A stretch of DNA of 64,000 nucleotides from Phenylobacterium zucineum HLK1 (GCF_000017265.1 NC_011144.1:1528001-1592000); one strand, 5' to 3'. Positions 38,375 to 47,325 are shown, counted from the stretch's first letter. The notes: a model not told the origin generated them from the sequence alone. Made by a program: numbers and translations.

Positions 38375-39205
38375 ATGCCGATGAACTCGGTCAACACCAA
38401 CGTGGGCGCGATGATCGCGCTCCAGAACCTCAACTCGACCAACACGGAGCTCGCCACCACCCAGACCAGGATCAACACCGGCAAGCGCATCTCGTCGGCC
38501 AAGGACAACGGCGCCATCTGGGCCATCGCCCAGAACCAGCGTGCGTCGTCCCAGTCGCTGAACGCGGTTCGTGAGTCGCTGCAACGATCGATCTCGACCG
38601 TGGACGTGGCCATCTCGGCCGGCGAAACCGTTTCGGACCTGCTCCTTCAGATGAAGGAAAAGGCCCTGGCGGCTTCGGACACCTCGCTCGACAGCAACAG
38701 CCTCGCGGCCCTGAACGACGACTTCAAGGCCCTGCGCGACCAGCTGGCGAAGGCGGTGTCGAACGCCGAGTTCAACGGGGTCAACATGGTGTCCGCCTCG
38801 GGCGTCACCATCGCCGCCCTGGCGAACTCGAACGGCACGTCGAAGATCACCGTGGCGGCCCAGTCGCTCGCCCTCGGCGGCGGCAACGTCACCGTCGCTG
38901 CGACGGCCTCGATCGCCACCCAGTCGACCGCTGCGGCGATGATCTCGACGATCAACACCTCGATCCAGAACGTGTCTTCGGCCCTGTCGAAGCTCGGTAC
39001 GGGTTCGAAGTCGCTGTCGTCGCACCTGGAGTTCATCAACAAGCTCCAGGACTCGATCGACGCCGGTGTCGGCAACCTGGTCGACGCGGATCTCGCGAAG
39101 GAAAGCGCCAAGCTCCAGGCTCTGCAGACCAAGCAGCAGCTGGGCATCCAGGCGCTGTCGATCGCGAACCAGTCCTCGTCGATCCTGCTGGGCCTGTTCC
39201 GTTAA
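38375..39205 (+). CDS. Flagellin 1
   Basis: About 276 residues. [17 protein letters not shown] at the N-terminus and [19 protein letters not shown] with [14 protein letters not shown] at the C-terminus are the conserved flagellin D0/D1 coiled-coil ends; the middle is short, as in Caulobacter FljK-type flagellins. It is exported by the flagellar type III system and polymerises into the filament. It has no cysteine. It differs from flagellin 2 at only about a dozen residues. The ATG at 38375 lies 9 bases after GGAAGG. Confidence 0.95.
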   Translation: MPMNSVNTNVGAMIALQNLNSTNTELATTQTRINTGKRISSAKDNGAIWAIAQNQRASSQSLNAVRESLQRSISTVDVAISAGETVSDLLLQMKEKALAASDTSLDSNSLAALNDDFKALRDQLAKAVSNAEFNGVNMVSASGVTIAALANSNGTSKITVAAQSLALGGGNVTVAATASIATQSTAAAMISTINTSIQNVSSALSKLGTGSKSLSSHLEFINKLQDSIDAGVGNLVDADLAKESAKLQALQTKQQLGIQALSIANQSSSILLGLFR

Positions 39206-39213
39206 GTCGCTAC

Positions 39214-39241
39214 CCCGGGCGGGCCTTCGCGCCCGCCCGGG
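39214..39241 (+). terminator. Terminator-like hairpin after flagellin 1
   Basis: CCCGGGCGGGC (39214-39224) and GCCCGCCCGGG (39231-39241) make a perfect 11-bp stem with a 6-nt loop; the following TGACCTTTC has only a short T-run. Confidence 0.7.
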
Positions 39242-39401
39242 TGACCTTTCAGACCGACCAGGCCGTTTTTGCCGGCTTGGGGCGGCAATTTCTGCCGCGT
39301 GGACGCCTTGTTGGGCAGAATTTGCCGGGCTGAGGCGTGGCTAACAGCCCTTTAACATTGAAAAAACAGTAGCTTACGAGCTCATCAGTCGGCCCGGCAG
39401 C

Positions 39402-39416
39402 TGGCCCGCCGCTTGC
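39402..39416 (+). promoter_or_regulatory. Sigma-54 promoter of flagellin gene 2
   Basis: TGGCCCGCCGCTTGC is almost the same sequence as in front of flagellin 1, with correct -24/-12 spacing. The predicted start is near 39428, about 62 nt before the ATG. Confidence 0.75.
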
Positions 39417-39442
39417 TGCTCCGTCCTTCGGGCAAAACGCCT

Positions 39443-39464
39443 CCGGCAGACAAAATGTCGCCGG
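39443..39464 (+). promoter_or_regulatory. Leader hairpin of flagellin 2
   Basis: CCGGC plus GACA pair with TGTC plus GCCGG (one bulged A, AAA loop). A weaker GGC-AAAAC-GCC stem lies just upstream (39431-39441), so this leader also carries two stem-loops with A-rich loops. Confidence 0.5.
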
Positions 39465-39489
39465 TTCCTTGAGAAGAAGGACTGATTTG

Positions 39490-40317
39490 ATGCCGAATAG
39501 CGTCAATACCAACGTGGGCGCGATGATCGCGCTCCAGAACCTGAACGCCACCAACAACGAGCTGACGACCACCCAGGCCCGTATCAACACGGGCAAGCGT
39601 ATCGCATCGGCCAAGGACAACGGCGCCATCTGGGCCATCGCCCAGAACCAGCGTGCGTCGTCCCAGTCGCTGAACGCGGTTCGCGAATCGCTGCAGCGCT
39701 CGATCTCGACCGTGGACGTGGCCATCTCGGCCGGTGAGTCCGTTTCGGACCTGCTCCTTCAGATGAAGGAAAAGGCCCTGGCGGCTTCGGACACCTCGCT
39801 CGACAGCAACAGCCTCTCGGCCCTGAACGACGACTTCAAGGCCCTGCGCGACCAGCTGGCGAAGGCGGTGTCGAACGCCGAGTTCAACGGGGTCAACATG
39901 GTGTCCGCCTCGGGCGTCACCATCGCCGCCCTGGCCAACTCGAACGGCACCTCGAAGATCACCGTGGCGGCCCAGAACCTGGCCCTCGGCGGCGGCAACG
40001 TCACCGTCGCGGCCACGGCCTCGATCGCTACGCAGTCCTCGGCTGCGGCGATGATCTCGACGATCAACACCTCGATCCAGAACGTGTCTTCGGCCCTGTC
40101 GAAGCTCGGTACGGGTTCGAAGTCGCTGTCGTCGCACCTCGAGTTCGTGAACAAGCTCCAGGACTCGATCGACGCCGGCGTGGGCAACCTCGTCGACGCC
40201 GACCTCGCGAAGGAAAGCGCCAGGCTCCAGGCTCTGCAGACCAAGCAGCAGCTGGGCATCCAGGCGCTGTCGATCGCGAACCAGTCTTCGTCGATCCTGC
40301 TGGGCCTGTTCCGTTAA
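39490..40317 (+). CDS. Flagellin 2
   Basis: About 275 residues, about 96% identical to flagellin 1. Substitutions cluster in residues 20-40 (e.g. [16 protein letters not shown] instead of [16 protein letters not shown]) with a few later conservative changes. Terminal D0/D1 regions are intact. The near identity extends to long blocks of DNA, indicating recent duplication or ongoing gene conversion. Own sigma-54 promoter and structured leader. Filament subunit like its neighbour. Confidence 0.95.
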   Translation: MPNSVNTNVGAMIALQNLNATNNELTTTQARINTGKRIASAKDNGAIWAIAQNQRASSQSLNAVRESLQRSISTVDVAISAGESVSDLLLQMKEKALAASDTSLDSNSLSALNDDFKALRDQLAKAVSNAEFNGVNMVSASGVTIAALANSNGTSKITVAAQNLALGGGNVTVAATASIATQSSAAAMISTINTSIQNVSSALSKLGTGSKSLSSHLEFVNKLQDSIDAGVGNLVDADLAKESARLQALQTKQQLGIQALSIANQSSSILLGLFR

Positions 40318-40326
40318 GGCCCGTAG

Positions 40327-40353
40327 GCCGCGGGGCCCTTGCGGCTCCGCGGC
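40327..40353 (+). terminator. Hairpin after flagellin 2
   Basis: An 11-bp stem starting GCCGCGG and ending CCGCGGC with one G-U pair and a 5-nt loop. No T-run follows. Confidence 0.6.
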
Positions 40354-40433
40354 CGGCGCGCGGCGGGCAGGGCGACCTGTCCGCCGTTCACGCTCAACAC
40401 CGGAGCGCTGCCTAACCCACAGCGACAGGAGCA

Positions 40434-40727
40434 ATGCCAAACAAGGTTGCGGCCTTCGCAGCCACGCCCGACCCGACGATGTCCGGCCAGACGCCGCCCG
40501 CCGCCGAGCCCCGCAAGGGCCAGAAGGCGACCGCGGCCCCCGCCGTACCGGATCAGGCCGACCTGCGACTGGTCATCGAAGAGGATCAAGCCAGCGGAAG
40601 CTACGTCTACAAGACGATCAACCGGCGAACCGGCGAGGTCGTCCTTCAGCTGCCCAGGGATGAAGTCCTGCGCCTGAGGGAAGAGACGGGCTACGCCGCC
40701 GGGGCGGTCATCCGCACCAAGGCCTGA
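40434..40727 (+). CDS. flaG: FlaG-family protein
   Basis: 97 residues. The first 45 are Ala/Pro-rich and variable; the C-terminal half, with VIEEDQASGSYVYKTINRRT and GEVVLQLPRDEVLRLRE, is the FlaG domain. FlaG proteins affect filament length or flagellin handling in several bacteria. It sits between flagellins 2 and 3, and its start follows ACAGGAG. Confidence 0.85.
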   Translation: MPNKVAAFAATPDPTMSGQTPPAAEPRKGQKATAAPAVPDQADLRLVIEEDQASGSYVYKTINRRTGEVVLQLPRDEVLRLREETGYAAGAVIRTKA

Positions 40728-40753
40728 TCCCAAGCGCTCGCACTGCGAGCCCC

Positions 40754-40810
40754 ATGGTTAACCGCCCCGGACCCTCCGGCGGCGGCGTACGCCGTTTGGC
40801 CGTTAACCAT
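40754..40810 (+). promoter_or_regulatory. Inverted CtrA-like half sites before flagellin 3
   Basis: ATGGTTAAC (40754-40762) is the exact inverse of GTTAACCAT (40802-40810); TTAACCAT is a known CtrA half site. No sigma-54 element is seen here, in contrast to flagellins 1 and 2. Confidence 0.45.
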
Positions 40811-40842
40811 CTGCTCACCACGTTTTCCTAGCTTCGAGTCCA

Positions 40843-40869
40843 CGAACGGGCAGCGAGTCGCGCCGTTCG
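40843..40869 (+). promoter_or_regulatory. Leader hairpin of flagellin 3
   Basis: CGAACGG (40843-40849) pairs with CCGTTCG (40863-40869) across a 13-nt loop, ending 4 bases before the Shine-Dalgarno sequence CAGGAGAG. Confidence 0.45.
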
Positions 40870-40886
40870 AGTCAGGAGAGAAGCTT

Positions 40887-41723
40887 ATGGCGATCAGCGT
40901 CCACACCAATAAGTCGGCCCTTATCGCCCTTCAGAACCTGAACAAGACCAACGACCAGTTGAGCGACGTCCAGAACCGGATCAACACCGGTCTGAAGATC
41001 TCCAACGCCAAGGATAACGCGGCCATCTGGGCCATCGCCCAGGGGCAGCGCGCCGACATCGGGGCCCTGGGCGCCGTGCGGATGAGCCTGGAGCGCGCCC
41101 ACTCGATCGCCGAGGTTTCGATGGCCGCCGGCGAATCGGTGTCGGACCTCATGGTGCAGCTGAAGGAGAAGGTGGTCGCGGCGATGGACACGTCGCTGGA
41201 CGCCTCCTCGCGCACCGCGCTCGATTCCGACTTCAAGGCGCTGCTGCGGCAGATTTCGCAGGTGGTGCAGAACGCCGAGTTCGACGGCGCCAACCTGCTG
41301 GACGGCTCCCTGGGCGCGAGCATCCAGTTCCTGGCCAACGCCGACGCCAACTCCAAGATCACGCTGTCGACCCAGAACCTGTCGCTGGGCGGCAGCATCA
41401 TCTCGGTGGCCGCCACCGCCTCGATCTCGACGGTGACCCTGGCCACCAACGTGCTGACGCAGCTGAACACCTCGCTCACCCAGGTGAACCAGGCGCTCGG
41501 CAACCTGGGCTCCCAGGGCAAGCAGATCGACGCCCACCTGGACTTCGTCTCGAAGCTCACCGACGTGCTCGAGATGGGCGTGGGCAACCTCGTCGACGCC
41601 GACCTCGCGAAGGAGAGCGCGAGGCTGCAGGCCCTGCAGGTGCAGCAGCAGCTCGGCGCCCAGGCGCTTTCGATCGCCAATGCGGCGCCGCAGGTGATCC
41701 TGCAGCTCTTCCGCGGCGGCTAA
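40887..41723 (+). CDS. Flagellin 3, divergent paralogue
   Basis: 278 residues. It keeps the D0/D1 ends ([39 protein letters not shown]) but differs widely from the other two in the middle (e.g. TSLDASSRTALDSDFKALLR) and ends APQVILQLFRGG rather than [10 protein letters not shown]. Its upstream DNA lacks the sigma-54 promoter. In Caulobacter a specialised flagellin, FljJ, is made early and co-represses translation of the others with FlbT; this gene is the natural candidate for that role here, by inference only. Confidence 0.92.
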   Translation: MAISVHTNKSALIALQNLNKTNDQLSDVQNRINTGLKISNAKDNAAIWAIAQGQRADIGALGAVRMSLERAHSIAEVSMAAGESVSDLMVQLKEKVVAAMDTSLDASSRTALDSDFKALLRQISQVVQNAEFDGANLLDGSLGASIQFLANADANSKITLSTQNLSLGGSIISVAATASISTVTLATNVLTQLNTSLTQVNQALGNLGSQGKQIDAHLDFVSKLTDVLEMGVGNLVDADLAKESARLQALQVQQQLGAQALSIANAAPQVILQLFRGG

Positions 41724-41749
41724 CCCCTTCCGTTGGGGCGTAGGGAGGG

Positions 41750-41787
41750 GCCCGGCGGCGCGGGAGCCGGCCGGGCTCTTCTTTCTT
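41750..41787 (+). terminator. Terminator after flagellin 3
   Basis: GCCCGGC (41750-41756) and GCCGGGC (41770-41776) with an inner GGC/GCC pairing, followed by TCTTCTTTCTT. Confidence 0.75.
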
Positions 41788-41861
41788 GAGGCGGCTTAAC
41801 GGGCTGGAGACCTTGATCGTCTAAGAAAGCGGAGCAGATCCGCCTCCGCGGGTGAGGGCCG

Positions 41862-44663
41862 ATGGTCATCTCGATCGACACCAGCCTGCTCATGGGGCTC
41901 TACCAGTCGCGGCTGGTGGGGACGGGCGCGGCTTTGTCGACCCAGGCCCGGGCCTCGACCAGCTCCAAGTCCGCCCCCACGGCTCCCTGGAGCACAGGGG
42001 GGACCGCCCCCGACCCGGCGCAGACCGTCAAGGCGGCGCTGCAGGGGCGCAAGTTCATCGACGAGGGCGGCGCCCAGCTCGACCTGCCCGGCGCCAGCAC
42101 CGATTACCGCAAGATGTTCGCCCTCTACTCGGGCCTGTCGACCCTGATGGGTTTGGCCGAGCGGATGCAGGGCAAGGGCGTCACCAGCATCGAGAGGTCG
42201 CAGATCCAGCGGGCGTTCGCCCGGGGCATGGCCGAGGTCGGCGACTACGTCAGCAAGGCCAAGTTCGAGAACCTGCGCCTCGTCCAGGGCGAGGCCGTCG
42301 ACCGCGCCAAGACCACCGCTCCGGTCCCGCGCAACAAGACCGAATACATCACCCCGCCGCTCGTCAGCGGGTCCAGCGCCGACGCCGTCCCGGCCTTCTC
42401 CGGCGACGTGAAGTTCAACATCAAGATCAAGCGCGGCGGCGTGAACCACGACATCGCCATCGACCTGGCGGGCATGGGCGCCCAGACGCGGTCGCTGGCG
42501 AACGTCGTCAACTTCGTGAACGACCAGCTGGCCGCCGCCGGCGTCGACACGCGCTTCGCCACCCACAGGACGCCGGGACAGCCGAAGACGATCGAGTCCG
42601 GCGGCAAGACCATCACGCTGAAGACCACAAACCCGGACCAGTGGTCGCTGAAGGTGAAGGTCTCGGTCGGCGAGACCGTGAGCTTCGACGCGCCCGCCAC
42701 GGCCGGCGCGGCCTACCTCGTGCAGACCGCCGGGGATCCGGATCCCGACGGCAAGATCACCACCAACGACGGGGTGCTGCGCCAGCAGCTGGTGAAGTTC
42801 CAGACCGACACCGCCACCGTGCCCGCGCCCGTCCAGCAGGAGGGCGAGCAGTACTGGGTGGACGGCCGCGCCTTCTCCAAGACCTTCGGACCCGAGGTGA
42901 AGACGGTTCGCTCGACCCAGGTGGGGCCGGACGGCTCGGTCTACATGCTGGCCGACGTGACCGGGAAGATCGACGGCGAGACGCTGAAGGGAACCCAGGA
43001 CGTCGCCCTGCTGAAGTTCGATGCGGCCGGCAAGCTCGTCTATTCCCGAACGCTGGGCGCGTCGGAGGAGGCCACGGGCCTCGCCCTGGCGGTGTCGGCC
43101 GACGGAAAGGTCGCGATCGCGGGGGCGGTCAAGGGCGGCCTCAACGGCGCGACCGACGGGCCCCTGAACTCAGGGACCACCGGCGTCTACGCCGACCAGT
43201 CGGACAGCTTCGTCACCCTCTTCAACGCCGACGGCGAGGAGATCTGGACCGCGCGGCGGGGCGCGCGCAAGCAGGACGAGGCCACCCACGTGGCGTTCGC
43301 CGCGGACGGCTCGATCATCGTGGCCGGCCGGGCGCAGTCGACCATGCCGGGCTCGACGGCGGTCGGCGACTGGGACAGCTACATCCAGGCCTTCCAGCCC
43401 GAGCTGGAGACAACGCCCGAAGACCGGAAGGGCAAGGTCAAGACGCTCTTCACCGAGACCTTCGGCTCGACGGGCGCCGACCGGCCGGCAGGGATGGTCG
43501 TGGACGGGACCTCGGTGGTCACCGCGAGCGTCGAGGAGGGCCGGGCGGTCCTGCGGCGGTTCGACATTTCGGGCGGAACGCCGGTGCTGACCGCCACCCG
43601 CGACCTGGGCGATCTGCAGGGCGGGGAGATCGCGGGTCTGGCGCTCGACGGCGGCCAGGTGGTTATCGCCGGCTACACCGCGAACGCGGGCCTGGCCGCC
43701 GGGACCGTGACGCGCGCCCACGCCGGTGGGACCGACGCCTTCGCCGCGCGGCTGTCCGCCGACCTGAGCGCAGGCGCGGGCGACCGCATCGCCTTCTACG
43801 GGGGCGCGGGCGACGACCGGGCCACGTCGCTGGCGGTCTCGGGCGGCCAGGTGTGGATCGCAGGCGCCGCCGGGACCGACCTGCCGGGCCATCCGGACAA
43901 GGTCGGGGACGCCGACGGCTTCCTCACACGGCTGGACGTGGCGACGGGCGCGGTGGACTGGTCGCGGCGCTTCACGGCCAAGGACGGGCACGCCACGCCC
44001 ACGTCCATCGCCATCGACCCGAACGGCGCCAGCGTCCTCGACCGGATCGGCCTGCCGAAGGGAACGCTGGAGCTGAAGGACTCCCAGACCATCGTCGCCC
44101 AGACCGGCATCCGGCCTGGAGAGGAGTTCCGGATCCGGTCGGGGTCCGGGCGCTGGTCGGCGGTGACCATCGACGAGAAGGACACTATCGACACCCTGGC
44201 CCAGAAGATCCGCCGCGCGACGGGTTTCCAGGCCAAGGTCAACGTGACCACCAGCAACGGTTTGCGGGTGCTCTCGGTCACGCCCTCGAACGATCGCTCG
44301 GTGATCGAGTTCAGCGCCGGCAAGGCCGACAAGGACGCCCTGGCCCAGTTGGGCATCCCCGAGGGCGTGGTGCGCGCCACCGATTTCAGGGACGGCAAGA
44401 CGGTGGCGGCCGACGGCAAGCCGATGATCTACGGCCTGTCGCTCGACACCGACCTGAACCTCGACAACGCCACCGAGATCAGCCACGCGCTGGCCGACGT
44501 CGCCAAGGCGCAGGGCGTGATCCGCCAGATCTATCGGGACCTCGTCCGCGGCGCGACGCCGGAGGATCCCTTGGCCAAGGCGCAGATCACCGGCACGGCG
44601 CCCAAGTACCTCACCGACCAGATCGCCAACTACCAGGCCGCTCTGGCGCGATTGGGCGGATAA
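41862..44663 (+). CDS. flaEY: FlaEY-type flagellar protein with beta-propeller and hook-IN regions
   Basis: 933 residues. The N-terminal 150 residues are helical. A long repeat region (about 330-720) has blades such as FDAAGKLVYSRTLGASEEA, FNADGEEIWTARRGARKQD and LSVDVATG-like strands, resembling SBBP-type beta-propellers. Around 750-830, EEFRIRSGSGRWSAVTIDEK and TLAQKIRRATGFQAKVNVT match the flagellin hook-IN motif. The C-terminus is helical. Position after the flagellins and overall size fit Caulobacter FlaEY, needed for normal filament assembly and regulation. No signal peptide, so export would be by the flagellar route. Name from context. Confidence 0.7.
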   Translation: MVISIDTSLLMGLYQSRLVGTGAALSTQARASTSSKSAPTAPWSTGGTAPDPAQTVKAALQGRKFIDEGGAQLDLPGASTDYRKMFALYSGLSTLMGLAERMQGKGVTSIERSQIQRAFARGMAEVGDYVSKAKFENLRLVQGEAVDRAKTTAPVPRNKTEYITPPLVSGSSADAVPAFSGDVKFNIKIKRGGVNHDIAIDLAGMGAQTRSLANVVNFVNDQLAAAGVDTRFATHRTPGQPKTIESGGKTITLKTTNPDQWSLKVKVSVGETVSFDAPATAGAAYLVQTAGDPDPDGKITTNDGVLRQQLVKFQTDTATVPAPVQQEGEQYWVDGRAFSKTFGPEVKTVRSTQVGPDGSVYMLADVTGKIDGETLKGTQDVALLKFDAAGKLVYSRTLGASEEATGLALAVSADGKVAIAGAVKGGLNGATDGPLNSGTTGVYADQSDSFVTLFNADGEEIWTARRGARKQDEATHVAFAADGSIIVAGRAQSTMPGSTAVGDWDSYIQAFQPELETTPEDRKGKVKTLFTETFGSTGADRPAGMVVDGTSVVTASVEEGRAVLRRFDISGGTPVLTATRDLGDLQGGEIAGLALDGGQVVIAGYTANAGLAAGTVTRAHAGGTDAFAARLSADLSAGAGDRIAFYGGAGDDRATSLAVSGGQVWIAGAAGTDLPGHPDKVGDADGFLTRLDVATGAVDWSRRFTAKDGHATPTSIAIDPNGASVLDRIGLPKGTLELKDSQTIVAQTGIRPGEEFRIRSGSGRWSAVTIDEKDTIDTLAQKIRRATGFQAKVNVTTSNGLRVLSVTPSNDRSVIEFSAGKADKDALAQLGIPEGVVRATDFRDGKTVAADGKPMIYGLSLDTDLNLDNATEISHALADVAKAQGVIRQIYRDLVRGATPEDPLAKAQITGTAPKYLTDQIANYQAALARLGG

Positions 44664-44710
44664 GGCGCCGCGCGCTTGAAAGCCGAGCCGTCGCGGTCTA
44701 GCGAGGCGCC

Positions 44711-45394
44711 ATGGACGAACAGCGTGAGCCGCCCAAGGACCGCCGCAAGGGCCTCGTGATCGCCGGCGCGGCCGTCGCCCTTCTGGCCGGCGTGCTGATC
44801 GCCTGGTTGCTGGTCTCGAGCGGGCGAGGGGAGAGGACCCCGCCGCCTCCCGCCTCGCAAGGCGGTCTCGTCATCGAGAGCGGCCCTGACGACGGGCGCA
44901 TCGACCCCGCCAAGCCGCTCCGCTGCTTCGTGGCCGGTCAGTTCGTCGGCGAGTTCACCCTGACCGAATGCGCGCAGCGCAACGGCGTCGCCACCGGGGC
45001 GCTCGACGTGGGGATCGACGAGACCGGCGCGCTCGCCGCCTCGCAGGAGGCGGGCCTGGTGCTCACGCCGCTGCCGCCGCCCGAGGAGGCCGAGGCCGCG
45101 CCCAGCGCCGCCGAAGCGGCCCCGCCGCCGGCCACGCCCGCCGGCCCGCTGGCGGCTTGCTGGCGGCACAGCGGCGGCCAATGGCGGCGGCTGCCGTCCG
45201 AGATGGGGCTCGACGCGTGCGTGCAGGCGCTGTTCGCCGGCCGCTGCGAGCGTCCCGGTCAGGCGACCTACGGCCGCTGGGGCCAGCAGACCCTTCGCCT
45301 CGTCACGGGGCGGGTGGAGATCTCGTCCGACAATCAGAGCTTCCGCACGCTGGTGAACCAGGGCGCGGGCTGCAGCCTCCCGCCCGCCGGGTGA
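44711..45394 (+). CDS. Hypothetical membrane-anchored protein
   Basis: 227 residues. A charged N-terminus (DEQREPPKDRRKG) precedes one membrane helix (LVIAGAAVALLAGVLIAWLLV), giving an N-in topology with a periplasmic body. Two Cys-containing modules are joined by a Pro/Ala/Glu linker (about 115-145): CFVAGQFVGEFTLTEC, and ACWRHSGGQWRRLPSEMG with later CVQALFAGRC. The pattern suggests disulfide-stabilised small domains. No family is recognised, and no clear link to the flagellar genes upstream. Confidence 0.75.
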   Translation: MDEQREPPKDRRKGLVIAGAAVALLAGVLIAWLLVSSGRGERTPPPPASQGGLVIESGPDDGRIDPAKPLRCFVAGQFVGEFTLTECAQRNGVATGALDVGIDETGALAASQEAGLVLTPLPPPEEAEAAPSAAEAAPPPATPAGPLAACWRHSGGQWRRLPSEMGLDACVQALFAGRCERPGQATYGRWGQQTLRLVTGRVEISSDNQSFRTLVNQGAGCSLPPAG

Positions 45395-45426
45395 CGGCCC
45401 GCCCGCCGGCTGGTAGGCTCTTACGC

Positions 45427-45804
45427 ATGTACGCCAAGCCACTCCTCCTGGTCGCCGTCGCCGCCCTGGCCCTTTCGGGCTGCGCCAAGCGCACCAAGCC
45501 GCCCGGGGACACCGGCGTCTGCTACCACGTCGTGTTCCAGAAGGACGGGACGCTGAAGTACAACAAGCTCGTGGACGCCCCAAGCCTGGAGGTCTGCGCG
45601 GCCAACCTCGAGGCCATGCGGGTGAAGTTCCTGACGCTGGGCGGCTCGCAGCGCGAGCTGGTGGGCGCCTACCAGTCGAACTTCCTCTTCATCGACCCCT
45701 ACGGCATCCACACCTCGACCTCGCTCGAGGGGCCCCGCTACACCGCGCTGGTGCGGACCGGCGACGGCCGGCTCGCGATCCCGGGCGCCATGCCGCAGCA
45801 ATAG
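45427..45804 (+). CDS. Hypothetical lipoprotein
   Basis: About 125 residues. Lipobox LSGC after a short hydrophobic signal. The body has two cysteines (GVCYHVVFQKDG and SLEVCAANLEA) likely bridged, and a motif VGAYQSNFLFIDPYGI that I recognise as recurring in Caulobacterales hypothetical proteins. Function unknown; outer- or inner-membrane anchored. It lies 32 bases after the preceding membrane protein gene. Confidence 0.75.
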   Translation: MYAKPLLLVAVAALALSGCAKRTKPPGDTGVCYHVVFQKDGTLKYNKLVDAPSLEVCAANLEAMRVKFLTLGGSQRELVGAYQSNFLFIDPYGIHTSTSLEGPRYTALVRTGDGRLAIPGAMPQQ

Positions 45805-45828
45805 CTGTGGACAGGTCCTCCTGGACCG

Positions 45829-45843
45829 GAACAGATGCGGAAC
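45829..45843 (+). promoter_or_regulatory. ssb: LexA (SOS) box upstream of ssb
   Basis: GAAC-AGATGCG-GAAC is the inverse of GTTC-N7-GTTC, a perfect alphaproteobacterial SOS box, 83 bp before ssb. Its right half is also part of a longer inverted repeat GGAACAT-N8-ATGTTCC (45839-45860). Confidence 0.7.
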
Positions 45844-45925
45844 ATATTGTTTGATGTTCCGTTAACGGCGCGCTAGCTTCGCGCCGGGCAGCAAGCCCGC
45901 ACCTACGGAAACTCAGGACATCGAC

Positions 45926-46408
45926 ATGGCGGGCAGCGTCAACAAGGTCATTCTGGTGGGCAATCTCGGGGCGGATCCCGAGATCCGCAGCCTTAACTCC
46001 GGCGACCGGGTCGCCAACCTGCGCATCGCCACGTCCGAGACCTGGCGCGACCGCAGCACCGGCGAACGCAAGGAAAAGACCGAGTGGCACCGGGTGGTGA
46101 TCTTCAACGAGAACCTCGTGAAGGTGGCCGAGAACTACCTGCGCAAGGGCTCCACGGTCTACATCGAGGGATCGCTGCAGACCCGGAAGTGGACCGACCA
46201 GTCGGGCCAGGAGAAGTACTCCACCGAGATCGTGCTGCAGAAGTTCCGCGGCGAGCTCACCATGCTCGGCGGCCGCGGCGAGGGCGGCGGTGCGGCCGAC
46301 CGTGACGAAGGCGGCTATGGCGGCGGCTTCTCCTCGGGCCCCCGCGCCCAGAGCTCAGGCCCGCGCGAGGACTTCTCGGCCGACCTCGACGACGAGATCC
46401 CGTTCTAG
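45926..46408 (+). CDS. ssb: Single-stranded DNA-binding protein
   Basis: 160 residues. The OB-fold occupies residues 1-110 ([50 protein letters not shown]), followed by a Gly-rich flexible linker and the acidic C-terminal tip DLDDEIPF that recruits repair and replication partners. Forms tetramers on single-stranded DNA. Damage-inducible expression is expected from the upstream SOS box. The stop overlaps the stop of the convergent LysR gene. Confidence 0.97.
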   Translation: MAGSVNKVILVGNLGADPEIRSLNSGDRVANLRIATSETWRDRSTGERKEKTEWHRVVIFNENLVKVAENYLRKGSTVYIEGSLQTRKWTDQSGQEKYSTEIVLQKFRGELTMLGGRGEGGGAADRDEGGYGGGFSSGPRAQSSGPREDFSADLDDEIPF

Positions 46409-47307
46409 GGCGAGAATTCGGATGGCGCGGGGGCGGCGGGCGCCTTCGTGGCGGCGTCCACGGCCGCGGCCCGGGCGATCAGGCGCTGGGCGAGCCATTC
46501 CCCGGCGGGCGGCAGCCGACGGCGGCCTGTGCGGAGGCGCACCTTGAGGGGCGGGAACCGGGGAAAGCCCTCCTCGGGCGTGAGTTCGCGCAGGCCCGCC
46601 ATCCGCGACTCCGGCAGGGGCGCGACCACGGCGCCCGACGCCACCGCGGCCCGGATCACGGTCTCGGCGTTGGAGGTCACGGCGATGCGGTAGGGGCGGG
46701 CGACCGCCCGCAGCATCTCCTGCGCGAGGCGCCGGAAGACGCTGCCTTCGAACATGAGCGCGACCGGGAGAGGCGTGAGGGCCAGGGCCGGGCAATCCTC
46801 GGCGCAGGCCCACAGGCCCCGCTCGAGGTGCACGAGCTCGCCCCGCTCGTCGCCGCCCAGCTGGTATTCGGTCACCAGCGCCAGATCGAGGGCGGCCTCC
46901 TCGAGCCGGCGCATCAGCGCGCCGGAGCCGTCGACCACCACCCGCAGATTGGTGTCGGGAAAGCCGGCGACCAGCTCGTCCAGCACTTCCGTGAGCAGGG
47001 TCGCCACGTAGGTGTCGGGCAGGCCCAGGGTCAGGGAGCGGGCGGACCGCTCGTTCATCATGGCGTCGAAGGCGATCTCGTGCGCCCGCAGGATCTCGCG
47101 CGCGTGGACGAGCAGCATCTCTCCGTCGCCCGTCAGCCGGACGCCCTGGGCGCCGCGCACCAGCAGGCGGCGGCCCGCCTGCTCCTCCAGCCGCTTGATC
47201 TGCATGCTCACGGCCGAGGGCGTGCGACCGACGGCGTCCGCGGCGGCCGCGAAGCTCCCCGCATCGACGATGGTCACGAAGGTGCGCAACAGATCCTGAT
47301 CGAACAT
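46405..47307 (-). CDS. LysR-family transcriptional regulator
   Basis: 300 residues. The N-terminal helix-turn-helix reads [20 protein letters not shown] and then [20 protein letters not shown], followed by the ligand-binding domain. The gene diverges from a GNAT acetyltransferase and an NSS transporter, which are its likely targets. The start has no Shine-Dalgarno sequence; a perfect palindrome ends two bases before it, suggesting autoregulation at or near the translation start. The effector is unknown. Confidence 0.92.
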   Translation of the reverse strand: MFDQDLLRTFVTIVDAGSFAAAADAVGRTPSAVSMQIKRLEEQAGRRLLVRGAQGVRLTGDGEMLLVHAREILRAHEIAFDAMMNERSARSLTLGLPDTYVATLLTEVLDELVAGFPDTNLRVVVDGSGALMRRLEEAALDLALVTEYQLGGDERGELVHLERGLWACAEDCPALALTPLPVALMFEGSVFRRLAQEMLRAVARPYRIAVTSNAETVIRAAVASGAVVAPLPESRMAGLRELTPEEGFPRFPPLKVRLRTGRRRLPPAGEWLAQRLIARAAAVDAATKAPAAPAPSEFSP

Positions 47308-47308
47308 G

Positions 47309-47325
47309 GTTCAATTCTATTGAAC
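47309..47325. promoter_or_regulatory. Palindromic operator at the LysR start
   Basis: GTTCAAT-TCT-ATTGAAC is a perfect 7-bp inverted repeat, containing the T-N11-A pattern bound by LysR proteins, one base upstream of the LysR start codon and in the divergent gap to the acetyltransferase. Confidence 0.6.

Noticed and set aside
41852..44701. A 949-residue frame in another phase of flaEY
   Set aside because: Arg/Gly/Ala-rich shadow frame; the chosen frame shows real protein features and a ribosome-binding site.
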